A model generated the notes under the pieces. The model worked only from the letters and a program-made list of their open reading frames with translations. It ran no database searches and was not told the origin of the DNA. Source: RUG14515 sp045117995 (GTDB lineage Bacteria; Bacillota_I; Bacilli_A; RFN20; CAG-826). From it: DNA of 64,000 nucleotides. Shown here piece by piece: positions 7,759 to 16,734 of the stretch (position 1 is the first letter of the stretch; every line of letters starts with the position of its first letter). The stretch lies in contig JBGUOH010000009.1 in assembly GCA_045117995.1 (NCBI GenBank), forward strand, positions 248,001-312,000. The letters are read 5' to 3'. Both the position numbers and the translations under genes were made by a program.

Positions 7759-10197
7759 TTATTCGGCTTTCTTTTCTTCTTCCGCTGGAGCTGGGGCAGC
7801 TTCTTGAGCTGGTTGAGCATCAACGACTTCTGGCGCTGGTTGTTCTGGTTGTGGTTCAACAGTCACACGGCGTTGTGGTCTAATGTTAACTAAGTTTAAA
7901 ACAGCATCGACAGAGGCCATTTCTAAGCATTCTCTGAACATAGCGTAACCTTCGTTAACGTAATCTTGCAATGGGTTGACGTTAGCGTAGCTTCTTAAGA
8001 AGATGGCTTCTCTTAATCTCGCCATGGAGTCAATATGCTTGGTCCAGTTTTGGTCAATACAGTGTAAGACAACTGAACGTTTGATGTTGTCTTTATCAGC
8101 ATCTTCAACATCCCATTCCTTAAGGAGTTGTTCAAATCTTTCTCTAATAATGATGGCTAAGTCTGGTGCAATATCATCGACTGGAGCGTCATCATATAAG
8201 TTTGGTTTGATTGTGCCACTTGGTAAGAATCTTGGTTCGACAACTTTAACTAATTGTTCACCAGAGATTAAATCATCATTGGAATCCGCTGGGATACCTT
8301 TCTTAGCAAGGAATTCACCAGTGGTTTTGAAGATATCTTCCATAATATCGTCGATGTTTTTACCTTCGATAATTCTGTCTCTCTTGTCGTAGACAATTTG
8401 TCTTTGTTTGGCTAAAACATCATCGTATTCAAGTAAGCTCTTACGAGTATCGAAGTTTTGACCTTCGATCTTCTTTTGAGCGGATGTAATAACATTGGTA
8501 ATCATTTTGGCTTCTAAAGCTTCATCACCAAAGTTCTTTTCAATGTAGTTTCTAATGGAATCCGCGGCGAATCTCACTAGAAGTGTATCATCGAAGGAAA
8601 CATAGAATCTGGAGAAACCTGGGTCACCTTGACGGCCTGAACGACCACGTAATTGGTTATCAATACGTCTAGATTCGTGTCTTTCTGTACCGAAAACACA
8701 AAGACCACCGAGGGCTCTCACTTCATCATTAATCTTAATATCGGTACCACGACCAGCCATGTTAGTGGCAAGTGTAATGGAACCTTTTTCACCAGCGTGT
8801 GAAATAATTTCCGCTTCACGTGCATGGTTTTTCGCGTTTAACATTTCGTGTGGTAAGCCCGCTTCTGTTAATAAGGCGGAGATTTCTTCGGAAGATTCAA
8901 CGGAGACAGTACCAATTAAGATTGGTTGACCTGTTTCGTGACGTTCTTTAACTTCCTTAATTAAAGCAGCGAGTTTTGGACCTTTGTGTGCGTAGACGTA
9001 ATCTAATGCGTCAATACGTTGGATTGGTCTATTGGTTGGGATAACCACGACACGCATGTTGTAAATCTTACGGAATTCTTCTTCTTCAGTTTTAGCGGTA
9101 CCGGTCATACCAGCGAGTTTATTGTATAAACGGAAGAAGTTTTGATATGTAATCGTCGCCATTGTGACGGTTTCTTGTTTAATCTTAACGTTTTCTTTAG
9201 CTTGAACAGCTTGGTGTAAACCATCAGACCATTCACGACCTGGAAGAACACGACCAGTGAATGGGTCGATAATTTGAACTTCGCCTTCGGCGTCCACTAA
9301 GTAGTCAACGTCTCTAGCCATAATGAAGTTCGCTTTTAAAGCGTTATGGATTCTATGGACTAAGTCAGCGTATTCTGGATCATATAAGTTTTGGATACCA
9401 AACATACGTTCGGCTTTGGCTTGACCATCTTCGGTTAAGTGGACTGTCTTTTCCTTAACATCGATGGAATAGTCTTTTTCTTTCTTTAATGTCTTACAGA
9501 ATCTATCGGCAACTGTATATTGGGAAGCACTTGTTTTAGCGCCACCAGAAATAATTAATGGTGTTCTACTTTCATCAATTAAGATGGAGTCAGCTTCGTC
9601 AACGATACAGAAGTTTAAGCCTCTTAAGACACGGTGTTCCATGTCTGTTGCCATGTTATCTCTTAAGTAGTCGAAACCTAATTCAGAGTTTGTGGTATAT
9701 GTAATATCACATAAATAGGCTTCTTTCTTTTCTCTGGTTGATTTTGTACGAGCGTTAACACCAACAGTTAAGCCTAAGAATCTATAGATTTGACCCATCC
9801 AGTCAGCGTCACGACCAGATAAGTATTCGTTAACTGTAATAACGTGTAAGCCTTTGCCCGCTAACGCGTTAAGATAAACCGCCATTGTACATGTTAAGGT
9901 TTTACCTTCACCAGTTTTCATTTCAGCGACATCGCCGTTATGTAAAACTAAAGAACCAATAATTTGGACCTTGTAAGGGAATTCACCAATACAACGTTTG
10001 GCAGCTTCACGAGCAACCGCAAAAGCTTCGTATTTAATATCATCAAGGGATGCGCCCTTGGCTAATAAATCTCTAAAGTATGGAGTTTTGGCTTGTAATT
10101 CTTCATTGCTGAGCGCAGCCATTTCACTTTCATAAGCGATGACTTTTTCCGCTTCGCGTTGATATTTCTTAATAAGCCTTCTGTCGAAAAATCCCAT
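7759..10197 (-). CDS. secA: Protein translocase ATPase SecA
   Basis: An 812-residue motor that drives unfolded preproteins through SecYEG. Walker A is in AEMKTGEGKTL (about residues 101-111) and the DEAD box is VDEADSI (about 205); DNMATDMEHRVLRGLNF and AGRGTDIKIN are further helicase signatures, and the wing/scaffold domains follow. The C terminus is a Pro/Ala/Glu tail (APAPAEEEKKAE) and lacks the usual zinc-binding CxCxSGxxxxxCCG element, as in some other reduced SecA proteins. No strong ribosome binding site is seen before the ATG. Upstream lie comFA-comFC; hpf, which often sits between comFC and secA in Bacilli, is absent. Confidence 0.96.
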   Translation of the reverse strand: MGFFDRRLIKKYQREAEKVIAYESEMAALSNEELQAKTPYFRDLLAKGASLDDIKYEAFAVAREAAKRCIGEFPYKVQIIGSLVLHNGDVAEMKTGEGKTLTCTMAVYLNALAGKGLHVITVNEYLSGRDADWMGQIYRFLGLTVGVNARTKSTREKKEAYLCDITYTTNSELGFDYLRDNMATDMEHRVLRGLNFCIVDEADSILIDESRTPLIISGGAKTSASQYTVADRFCKTLKKEKDYSIDVKEKTVHLTEDGQAKAERMFGIQNLYDPEYADLVHRIHNALKANFIMARDVDYLVDAEGEVQIIDPFTGRVLPGREWSDGLHQAVQAKENVKIKQETVTMATITYQNFFRLYNKLAGMTGTAKTEEEEFRKIYNMRVVVIPTNRPIQRIDALDYVYAHKGPKLAALIKEVKERHETGQPILIGTVSVESSEEISALLTEAGLPHEMLNAKNHAREAEIISHAGEKGSITLATNMAGRGTDIKINDEVRALGGLCVFGTERHESRRIDNQLRGRSGRQGDPGFSRFYVSFDDTLLVRFAADSIRNYIEKNFGDEALEAKMITNVITSAQKKIEGQNFDTRKSLLEYDDVLAKQRQIVYDKRDRIIEGKNIDDIMEDIFKTTGEFLAKKGIPADSNDDLISGEQLVKVVEPRFLPSGTIKPNLYDDAPVDDIAPDLAIIIRERFEQLLKEWDVEDADKDNIKRSVVLHCIDQNWTKHIDSMARLREAIFLRSYANVNPLQDYVNEGYAMFRECLEMASVDAVLNLVNIRPQRRVTVEPQPEQPAPEVVDAQPAQEAAPAPAEEEKKAE

Positions 10198-10235
10198 TTT
10201 CTAATACCGATCACATCAAATATGTGCCTTTCTTT

Positions 10236-10257
10236 ATAAAAAGAATGTCAAGCATTC
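10236..10257 (-). terminator. Weak hairpin between comFC and secA
   Basis: On the minus strand GAATG, CTTGA loop, CATTC is followed by five T residues. The stem is only 5 bp, so termination would be weak. The same bases contain TTGACA (10251-10246), so this could instead be part of a secA promoter, but no convincing -10 box follows. Confidence 0.3.
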
Positions 10258-10301
10258 GCTTAAATATAATATCAATCCATCATGTACTTGTCTAACACAA
10301 A

Positions 10302-10982
10302 TTAATTTGTATTAGTTTGTTTTGGCTTTGTTTTAGCAATTACAAGCACTTCTATTCGCTTTGGATTGAGCTTTTCCACCAGATTTATTGCGGATTTAAT
10401 TGTGCTTCCTGTAGTGTAAACGTCATCCACTAATAACACTTTCTTTTTTCTTAAATCTGGACGAGCGGTTAAAGCTAGATATTTATAGACTTTATGCCTT
10501 GAATTAACGGTGCTGGTTGCCTGCTTATGTTTCTCAGTTTTTTCTAAGATATCCAGCATTTCTAAACCGAGGTTTTTATATATTTCCACAACATGGTTAA
10601 ATCCTCTTTCTTCATCTTCCTTTTTATATGAAGGAACAGGGATAACTACATAACTCAAGTATCTAAGTTTTATTTCTCTAGCAAACATACTGATAAATGC
10701 TTTATTTAGTTCATAATCGTAGCAGCCTTTATATTGGTAAATTAGTTTCTTAATAAAAGGATTATAGTCATATATCGATGTGGCGTGATAACCCTCAGCT
10801 TTAAATCTAATAAACTTTGGTTTCATTTCGTTTTGACATGAACGACATATCGGTATATTCCCGTTTAAAACGCGACACGTGTCATTTAATTTAATCTTTT
10901 TAAAGCATATGAGGCAGTTTCTTGTTGGCGGCAGTAATTTCTGCCACCGCTCTTTGCATTTCTTTATTATTTTCCCTAGCAA
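10302..10982 (-). CDS. comFC: ComF family phosphoribosyltransferase-like protein
   Basis: A 226-residue late competence protein. An N-terminal four-Cys zinc finger (NCLICFKKI, then CRSCQ) precedes a PRTase-fold domain with VVIPVPSYKKEDEERGFNH and the PRPP loop VLLVDDVYTTGSTIK. ComFC proteins support natural transformation, probably with ComFA and ComFB at the inner membrane. The start is TTG at 10982: GGAGAGGTGAT, almost the full anti-SD complement, lies about 5 nt before it, inside comFA. That gives an 83-nt overlap with comFA and no nearer ATG is available before the zinc finger. Confidence 0.9.
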   Translation of the reverse strand: MLGKIIKKCKERWQKLLPPTRNCLICFKKIKLNDTCRVLNGNIPICRSCQNEMKPKFIRFKAEGYHATSIYDYNPFIKKLIYQYKGCYDYELNKAFISMFAREIKLRYLSYVVIPVPSYKKEDEERGFNHVVEIYKNLGLEMLDILEKTEKHKQATSTVNSRHKVYKYLALTARPDLRKKKVLLVDDVYTTGSTIKSAINLVEKLNPKRIEVLVIAKTKPKQTNTN

Positions 10983-12072
10983 GGAATATCACCTCTCCTT
11001 CTGGTGCTTCTTTCTTTCGACCCACTCTTCCCGCTATTTGAATTAGAGCATGCGAATCATAAACAGGATGATCGCTTTGGTAAACAATCACTTGCAGATC
11101 CTTAACAGTGACACCTCTTTCTAAAACCGCAGTGGTCACCAAGTAGCGGTATTTTTTAATCCTAAATCTTTTAATAATTTCATCACGATTTTCGCAGTGA
11201 GAATTAATATATCCACCTTGAGGAAAAAACACTCTTAAAAACTTATATAACTTAACCGATAAATCAATCGTCGGAACAAAGATAAATACCTGTTTGAATT
11301 TCTTTAAAAATCTCGACATTTCTTTTACTATTTTGTAGTTTAAATATAATAAGTTGCCTTTTATAATTCTTGGAACTGGTAATGGCTTACCATGGAATCT
11401 TGAATATAGTTCCACGATTGAACGTCCAGGTTTTGAAAAATACTCCAAAATATCATCTGATGGAGTAGCGGACATCAACACATAATTCTTCTTGATGCTA
11501 CGCTTAAAAAAGATTTCTAGTATCTCACTTCCCTTAAATGGGAATGCATCTATTTCATCCATAATCAGCAAATCGAAGTAATGGTCATATCTAAATAGTT
11601 GGTGCGTGGTTAGGACCACTAAATCACCTTCCAAACACTTTGTGTTTCCACCATAAACTGCTGTTAAATCATTTTTATTAAATATTTCTGCAAAGCGGTA
11701 ATATAATTCAACACAAACATCACGTCTAGGAACAGCGAAGCCCACTCTTAGTTTGTTTTCAATGCAATATGAAATAATCTCAAGACATATTTCAGTCTTA
11801 CCGCTGCCACATACAGCATGGACCAGTGTATCTATTCCATTTTTGAAGTTTTCGACCAGTTGATTTGATAGTCTTTTCTGGTCATCCGATAGTTCGTAGC
11901 GGAGCGAGTATTCTGATTCATCAGAAATGACAAAATCCCCTACTGGTTCTTGGCCACGGAACGCTATACACTTCCGACAATAGGCTTGTCCGTTTTTGAT
12001 GCCTAGATATTTTGGGTCTGTGTTGCCACAAATTGGGCATTTAAATGATTGATTATTGATATTCATTTGCAT
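10900..12072 (-). CDS. comFA: ComFA, DEAD-box ATP-dependent translocase of DNA uptake
   Basis: A 390-residue ATPase believed to pull single-stranded DNA into the cytoplasm during transformation. A four-Cys zinc finger (CPICG, then YCRKC) is followed by Walker A HAVCGSGKTE, Walker B MDEIDAF, SATPSDD (motif III) and QIAGRVGRK (motif VI). The length is at the short end of the family. ATG at 12072 is 9 nt downstream of TATTAT and has no SD; a second ATG at 12066 is also possible. Overlaps comFC by 83 nt. Confidence 0.92.
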   Translation of the reverse strand: MQMNINNQSFKCPICGNTDPKYLGIKNGQAYCRKCIAFRGQEPVGDFVISDESEYSLRYELSDDQKRLSNQLVENFKNGIDTLVHAVCGSGKTEICLEIISYCIENKLRVGFAVPRRDVCVELYYRFAEIFNKNDLTAVYGGNTKCLEGDLVVLTTHQLFRYDHYFDLLIMDEIDAFPFKGSEILEIFFKRSIKKNYVLMSATPSDDILEYFSKPGRSIVELYSRFHGKPLPVPRIIKGNLLYLNYKIVKEMSRFLKKFKQVFIFVPTIDLSVKLYKFLRVFFPQGGYINSHCENRDEIIKRFRIKKYRYLVTTAVLERGVTVKDLQVIVYQSDHPVYDSHALIQIAGRVGRKKEAPEGEVIFLARENNKEMQRAVAEITAANKKLPHML

Positions 12073-12089
12073 TGTGATTAAATAATATT

Positions 12090-12128
12090 GTCGTCACGCA
12101 GAGCTAAATAGGCTCAGACGACTTTTTT
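12090..12128 (+). terminator. Hairpin plus T run upstream of comFA
   Basis: GTCGTC (12090-12095) pairs with GACGAC (12117-12122) and an inner GAGC/GCTC stem closes over TAAATAG; six T residues follow on the plus strand. It looks like a plus-strand terminator, yet no plus-strand gene reads into it. On the minus strand it lies just upstream of comFA and could instead be a regulatory structure. Confidence 0.4.
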
Positions 12129-12135
12129 ATTGAGC

Positions 12136-12172
12136 AAAATAAAACCCCTCTACTTAATAAATAGGAGGGGTA
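12136..12172 (-). terminator. Terminator after rpiB
   Basis: On the minus strand ACCCCTCCTA and TAGAGGGGT form a stem with one bulged base around TTTATTAAG, followed by TTTATTTT. It ends the prfA-prmC-rpiB unit. Confidence 0.8.
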
Positions 12173-12198
12173 ATTGATTTTTTTCCTAAAAAACTGAA

Positions 12199-12636
12199 TT
12201 ATTTTTCTAAATCATTAATCATTTGCACTCTTGTGGCGTGTCTTCCACCTGCAAATTGAGTGTTTAAGAAGATATCAACTCTTTCACAAGCTTCTTCTAA
12301 TGTAACGTAACTAGCGCCGAAGCCAATCACGTTCGCATCATTATGCTCACGCATTAAGCGCGCGACGTCTGCGTTGTATGCTAAGCCAGCGCGTACGCCT
12401 TTTACTTTGTTCGCAGTAATAACAATGCCTTCACCAGTTGTGCAAACAACGATACCGAATTTACAAATGCCATCAGCCACTAATTTAGCGACTTTCGCAC
12501 CGAATTCTGGGTAGTGACAAGATTCTAATGAATATGTACCAACATCGATAATTTCAAAACCCTTACCAGCTAAATACTGTTTAAGACCTTCTTTTAATTT
12601 GAAACCACCGTGATCTGAACCAATTGCTAATTTCAT
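12199..12636 (-). CDS. rpiB: Ribose-5-phosphate isomerase B family protein
   Basis: A 145-residue RpiB/LacAB-type sugar-phosphate isomerase interconverting ribulose 5-phosphate and ribose 5-phosphate. Recognisable elements: AIGSDHGGFKLK (phosphate/substrate site), the catalytic Cys in VVCTTGEGI followed by ANKVKGVRAGL, and REHNDANVIGFGA. The Cys loop reads CTTGEG where many RpiB have CGTGIG, so a related sugar-phosphate specificity is possible. Follows prmC by 35 nt with AGAAAGGA upstream and ends at a strong terminator. Confidence 0.85.
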   Translation of the reverse strand: MKLAIGSDHGGFKLKEGLKQYLAGKGFEIIDVGTYSLESCHYPEFGAKVAKLVADGICKFGIVVCTTGEGIVITANKVKGVRAGLAYNADVARLMREHNDANVIGFGASYVTLEEACERVDIFLNTQFAGGRHATRVQMINDLEK

Positions 12637-12671
12637 AATATTATTATAATAATATCCTTTCTAATTATCTA

Positions 12672-13505
12672 TTACTTTTTACCCTTGATATAGAGGAAGC
12701 GAGTTTTATTATACATATCTTTTTCAAAATAGAATGAACAACCTTTGCAGTATTTGTTCACTAACTTAGTTAAAGCTTCTTCTTGCTCCTCACCAATTTC
12801 AAAAGCGATGATAAATTCATCATTAACTATCTTTTGATAATCTTGTAGGACTCTTTCATAGAACAAAGTGCCTGGTTTAGCAAGCAACGCTAAGTGTGGT
12901 TCTTGCTTCCATGTTTTTTCATCAATTGTGGACTCATTTTCGATATATGGAGGATTACAAATAATGACATCAAATCGATCCACGTGGTCGCTAAATGGCT
13001 CTAACATGTCACCTTGTACAGTGGTCACATTTGTTAATTGATGTTCCTTGATATTTCTGTTCGAAACAGCTAAAGCTTCGCTAGAAATATCAGACAAAAC
13101 GATTTCACTATTAGTAAAAATATGCCCAAGGCTAATACCAATACAGCCACTGCCGGTACAAACATCCACAATCTTCAGATTGTCTCTATGGAATGTATCT
13201 TTAATTAGTCTAGCGGTGTTTAACACCAATTGTTCTGTTTCCTGTCTCGGAATCAAAACATTGTTATCAACATAAAAAGACTTAGACAAAAAGTAAGCCT
13301 TATTAAATATATATTCAATCATCTCACCATTTTGGTAGCGGTTCATTGCGTTAGCAAAACGATTTTCATTTTTGATTTCTTTATCAAAGTTATTAGTTAA
13401 AGATAAATGGTTAAAGCCATTGATTTCTTCAAGCGCAAAGTAGATAACCGTATCTGGTATACCTTCTTTTTTATATTGAAAGTATAGTTCACGGTTTGTG
13501 GACAT
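12672..13505 (-). CDS. prmC: Release factor glutamine methyltransferase PrmC
   Basis: A 277-residue SAM-dependent methyltransferase that methylates the Gln of the GGQ motif in RF1 and RF2. The helical N-terminal domain is followed by PRQETEQLV, SAM motif I VDVCTGSGCIGIS, and the substrate-binding CNPPYIE. It begins 3 nt after prfA, so the two are co-translated; its other substrate, RF2, is encoded about 5 kb downstream. No clear SD; translation probably depends on coupling. Confidence 0.95.
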   Translation of the reverse strand: MSTNRELYFQYKKEGIPDTVIYFALEEINGFNHLSLTNNFDKEIKNENRFANAMNRYQNGEMIEYIFNKAYFLSKSFYVDNNVLIPRQETEQLVLNTARLIKDTFHRDNLKIVDVCTGSGCIGISLGHIFTNSEIVLSDISSEALAVSNRNIKEHQLTNVTTVQGDMLEPFSDHVDRFDVIICNPPYIENESTIDEKTWKQEPHLALLAKPGTLFYERVLQDYQKIVNDEFIIAFEIGEEQEEALTKLVNKYCKGCSFYFEKDMYNKTRFLYIKGKK

Positions 13506-13508
13506 AGA

Positions 13509-14582
13509 TTACTCGCCCGCTAATTTTGTGGATTGATCGTAATGGATTAACGCTTCAATAACTTCATCTAATTCGCCTTCGATAACGCGATCAAGTTTTT
13601 GAATGGTGAAACCAATACGGTGATCGGTCACACGGTTTTGTGGATAGTTGTATGTTCTAATCTTTTCACTTCTTTCACCGGTACCAATTTTAAGTTTACG
13701 TTCGTTACCAATTCTTTCTTGTTGTTCCGCTAACATGTTGGCGTACATCTTTGTACGTAACATTTGCATAGCAATTTCTCTATTTTGGATTTGAGATTTT
13801 TCAGTTTGGCAAGCGACAACAGTACCTGTTGGGATGTGGGTAATACGGACAGCGGATTCTGTCTTGTTAACGTTTTGACCACCCGCACCTTGTGAGTGAT
13901 ATGTATCAACTTGTAAGTCGTTAGGATTAATTTGAATATCGATTTCTTCCGCTTCAGGCATAACTAGCACTGTGGCAGTACTTGTGTGGATACGTCCAGA
14001 AGCCTCTGTCTTAGGAACTCTTTGAACACGGTGAGCGCCGCTTTCAAATTTGAGTTTTGAGAAGACGCGATTTCCACTGATTTTGAACGAAATCATTGCA
14101 AAACCCCCAGATTCTGAAGGATTTTCATCTAAAATTTGAATCTTCCAACCTTGTGATTCAGCATATCTTGTATACATTCTGAAAAGGTCACCAGCGAAGA
14201 TGTTTGCTTCGTCTCCACCGACAGCGCCTCTGATTTCAACGATAATGTCTTTGTCATCATTAGGATCTCTTGGAAGGAGCATTTCTCTTAATTCTTCAAT
14301 GAGTTGTTCTTGTTCAGCTTCAAGGTGTTTAATTTCTTCTTTGCCCATTTCCGCTAAATCTGGATCAGAATCATGTGCCATTTCTTTTGCGGCTTCAATA
14401 TCTTCTTCGTTTTTTGTGTAACGATTAAAAGCTTCAACTTGAGGATCCAAGTTTGCTCTTTCTTTTGATATCTCTTTGAATTTCGACATATTTTTCATAA
14501 TGTCGTCACTCACTAGTTCTTCGTCGATTTCTTTGAGACGTTTACTAGCGGCGATTAGACGTTGACGCATGCTTTCTTCCAT
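13509..14582 (-). CDS. prfA: Peptide chain release factor 1
   Basis: RF1, 357 residues, terminating at UAA and UAG. The codon-recognition tripeptide region reads RVPKTEASGRIHTS (PxT form), and the peptidyl-tRNA hydrolysis motif is SQGAGGQNVNK. The start at 14582 is chosen over an upstream in-frame ATG at 14618 because AGAGGA lies 7 nt before it and the extra twelve residues are not family-like. First gene of the prfA-prmC-rpiB unit, divergent from dnaX. Confidence 0.96.
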   Translation of the reverse strand: MEESMRQRLIAASKRLKEIDEELVSDDIMKNMSKFKEISKERANLDPQVEAFNRYTKNEEDIEAAKEMAHDSDPDLAEMGKEEIKHLEAEQEQLIEELREMLLPRDPNDDKDIIVEIRGAVGGDEANIFAGDLFRMYTRYAESQGWKIQILDENPSESGGFAMISFKISGNRVFSKLKFESGAHRVQRVPKTEASGRIHTSTATVLVMPEAEEIDIQINPNDLQVDTYHSQGAGGQNVNKTESAVRITHIPTGTVVACQTEKSQIQNREIAMQMLRTKMYANMLAEQQERIGNERKLKIGTGERSEKIRTYNYPQNRVTDHRIGFTIQKLDRVIEGELDEVIEALIHYDQSTKLAGE

Positions 14583-14716
14583 AGTAGTTTCCTCTGACCG
14601 TCTAGTATTGTAACACAACTCTTCTTTTAGGCAAACAGCGAAATATTTCCATTAATAGAATATTAACATTTCTTTATGACCGGCTTTTGGTATATACTTA
14701 ACACAGGTGATTTTAT

Positions 14717-16426
14717 ATGGCTTATAAAGCATTATATCGAACATATCGTCCAAGCACTTTTGAAGAAGTCGCTGGACAAGAACATATCGTCAAGACTTTA
14801 AAGAACGCTTTGGCGACCAGAAAGTTAGCCCATGCCTACCTGTTCGCAGGCCCGAGAGGCACAGGTAAAACAACCATGGCTAAACTCTTAGCGAAAGCCC
14901 TTAACTGTGACGAAGGCATTGGTTGCCAATGCAATGAATGCAAAAACTGTAAAGCAATTATTGATGGCACGCATCCTGATGTTATCGAACTCGACGCTGC
15001 GAGCAATAACGGTGTTGATGAAATCAGAGAATTAATTGATAAAGTAAAATACGGCACAATCTTAGGCCGTTATAAAGTTTATATTATCGACGAAGTTCAC
15101 ATGCTCTCAACAGGTGCGTTCAACGCTCTTCTTAAAACATTAGAAGAACCACCAGAACATGTCATCTTCATCTTAGCGACAACTGAACCACATAAAATCC
15201 TTCCAACCATTCTTTCACGTTGCCAAAGATATGACTTCACCAAATTAAGTGATGAAGATATTAAAAATAGATTAAGAAGCGTTCTTGAAAAAGAAGGTAT
15301 CGCCTATAACGAAGATGCAATTAAGATTATTGTTTCTCTCGCTGATGGTGGTATGCGTGATGCTTTATCCATCTTGGATCAAGTTTTAGCCTATTCCGGT
15401 AACAAACTTGAAGTTCAAGACATCTTAGACATCTTTGCTTTAGAGTCTAAAGAAGAAAAGCTTGGATTATTAAATTCCATCATAAATAAAAATGTTTCTG
15501 ACGTTTTAGCCAGAGTAAATCGTTATATTTCTATGGGTACCGATATCAAGAGATTGACTGACGACCTATTATTAATATTAAAGGATATATTGATTTATCA
15601 ATCTTCCCGTAATGTTGATTGTTTAGAAATCTTGAATCAAGAAGAAGCCGCTTCTTTCTTCAAACATTTAGATATCGATGAAACATTAAAGATGATTGAT
15701 GTCATTATGAGCGCTCAAAAGGACTATAAGACAGTTAGTTCTATCATCCCATTATTCGAGGTCACTATTCTTAAACTTGTGGCCACTAAAAAGGATGGTA
15801 CTCCTAATGTCGCTCCAGCTCCAGTTAACGAACCTGTGATTGAAAAACCAGTCACACCACAAGTAAAACCACAGCCTAAGCCAGAACCAAAACCTGAGCC
15901 TAAGCCAGTGAAACAAGAAGAACTTATTTCCTTACTTGATCAACCTGAACCAGAGCCAGAACCAGTGAAGGAAATTGTCTTAAGCAAGAACGTCATCACC
16001 ATAAAAAATACAAGAAAAGAAAATTCATTTGATATCGGTGACGACTTAATGATTGATATTATGGTCATTTCCAAAAAGGATATTAAGAATTCCCTTATTG
16101 ATAACTGGCCAAATATTAAGAAATTGATTGGTCATCCAGAATTAGGCAAAGCCGCGACCATGTTAGTGGATGGACGTCCACTTGTGGCCTCACAAAAAGT
16201 CTTAGTTGTGGAATACCAATTCCCAAATATCGCTGAAAAGGCCAACTTAGTGGAAAACCAAGAAGCCATTCAGAACGTTATTGAAACAGTATTCAATAGA
16301 AAGATGTTCGTCTACGCTGTATCAAGAAAAGATTCAGTGAGATGGCAACAAAGCTACATGAATAGATTACAAATCGGTAAATTACCAAAGGCCGATACAG
16401 TCAACATTGAATTCGAAGGAGAATAA
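14717..16426 (+). CDS. dnaX: DNA polymerase III subunit gamma/tau
   Basis: A 569-residue clamp-loader ATPase. Walker A GPRGTGKTT (about residues 44-52), a Cys cluster CQCNECKNC for zinc, Walker B IIDEVHML, the SRC motif LSRCQRYDF, then a Pro/Glu/Lys-rich linker (about residues 365-425) leading to the tau-specific C-terminal domain. AGGTGAT precedes the ATG; an extended -10 (TGGTATATA) is about 14680-14700. I see no strong A-rich slippery site for a shortened gamma form. First gene of a plus-strand operon running to rsmI. The small SRP RNA gene found beside dnaX in many Bacilli is not present in the 134-bp upstream gap. Confidence 0.96.
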   Translation: MAYKALYRTYRPSTFEEVAGQEHIVKTLKNALATRKLAHAYLFAGPRGTGKTTMAKLLAKALNCDEGIGCQCNECKNCKAIIDGTHPDVIELDAASNNGVDEIRELIDKVKYGTILGRYKVYIIDEVHMLSTGAFNALLKTLEEPPEHVIFILATTEPHKILPTILSRCQRYDFTKLSDEDIKNRLRSVLEKEGIAYNEDAIKIIVSLADGGMRDALSILDQVLAYSGNKLEVQDILDIFALESKEEKLGLLNSIINKNVSDVLARVNRYISMGTDIKRLTDDLLLILKDILIYQSSRNVDCLEILNQEEAASFFKHLDIDETLKMIDVIMSAQKDYKTVSSIIPLFEVTILKLVATKKDGTPNVAPAPVNEPVIEKPVTPQVKPQPKPEPKPEPKPVKQEELISLLDQPEPEPEPVKEIVLSKNVITIKNTRKENSFDIGDDLMIDIMVISKKDIKNSLIDNWPNIKKLIGHPELGKAATMLVDGRPLVASQKVLVVEYQFPNIAEKANLVENQEAIQNVIETVFNRKMFVYAVSRKDSVRWQQSYMNRLQIGKLPKADTVNIEFEGE

Positions 16427-16431
16427 AACTT

Positions 16432-16734
16432 ATGAACATGCAACAAATGATGATTCAAGCACAAAAGATGCAAAGAGAATTAAAGAAAGCTCAAGCAGAA
16501 TTAGCCGAAAAAGAATTTAAAGTCACCAAAGGTGGCGCGGTTACCGTTATTGTGCTCGGCAGCAAAGAAATCAAAGCTGTGGAAATCGATAAAGATGCAT
16601 TCGAACCAGACAATAAAGAAATGATTGAAGAAATGATCGCTATGGCTATCAACGAAGCTAACGAAAAGATTGATGAAGAAGCCGAAGCTATCAATGAACG
16701 CATCACTGGCCAAAGAGGAGGATTCGGTTTCTAA
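16432..16734 (+). CDS. ybaB: YbaB/EbfC family nucleoid-associated protein
   Basis: A 100-residue DNA-binding dimer subunit. MNMQQMMIQAQKMQRELKKAQAEL forms the N-terminal helix, followed by the beta sheet TKGGAVTVIVLGSKEIKAVEID and a C-terminal helix, ending in RGGFGF. AAGGAG lies about 9 nt before the ATG. It sits between dnaX and recR, the conserved order across bacteria, and its stop codon overlaps the recR start by one base. Confidence 0.95.
   Translation: MNMQQMMIQAQKMQRELKKAQAELAEKEFKVTKGGAVTVIVLGSKEIKAVEIDKDAFEPDNKEMIEEMIAMAINEANEKIDEEAEAINERITGQRGGFGF

Noticed and set aside
13900..14010. Unusual PKT tripeptide in RF1 as a sign of altered stop-codon use
   Set aside because: The RF1 motif is PxT with a variable middle residue; together with a normal RF2 it gives no reason to suspect recoding.
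15830..15975. Repeat array or CRISPR-like structure in dnaX
   Set aside because: It is a Pro/Glu/Lys codon-rich linker in frame with DnaX; no spaced identical repeats are present.
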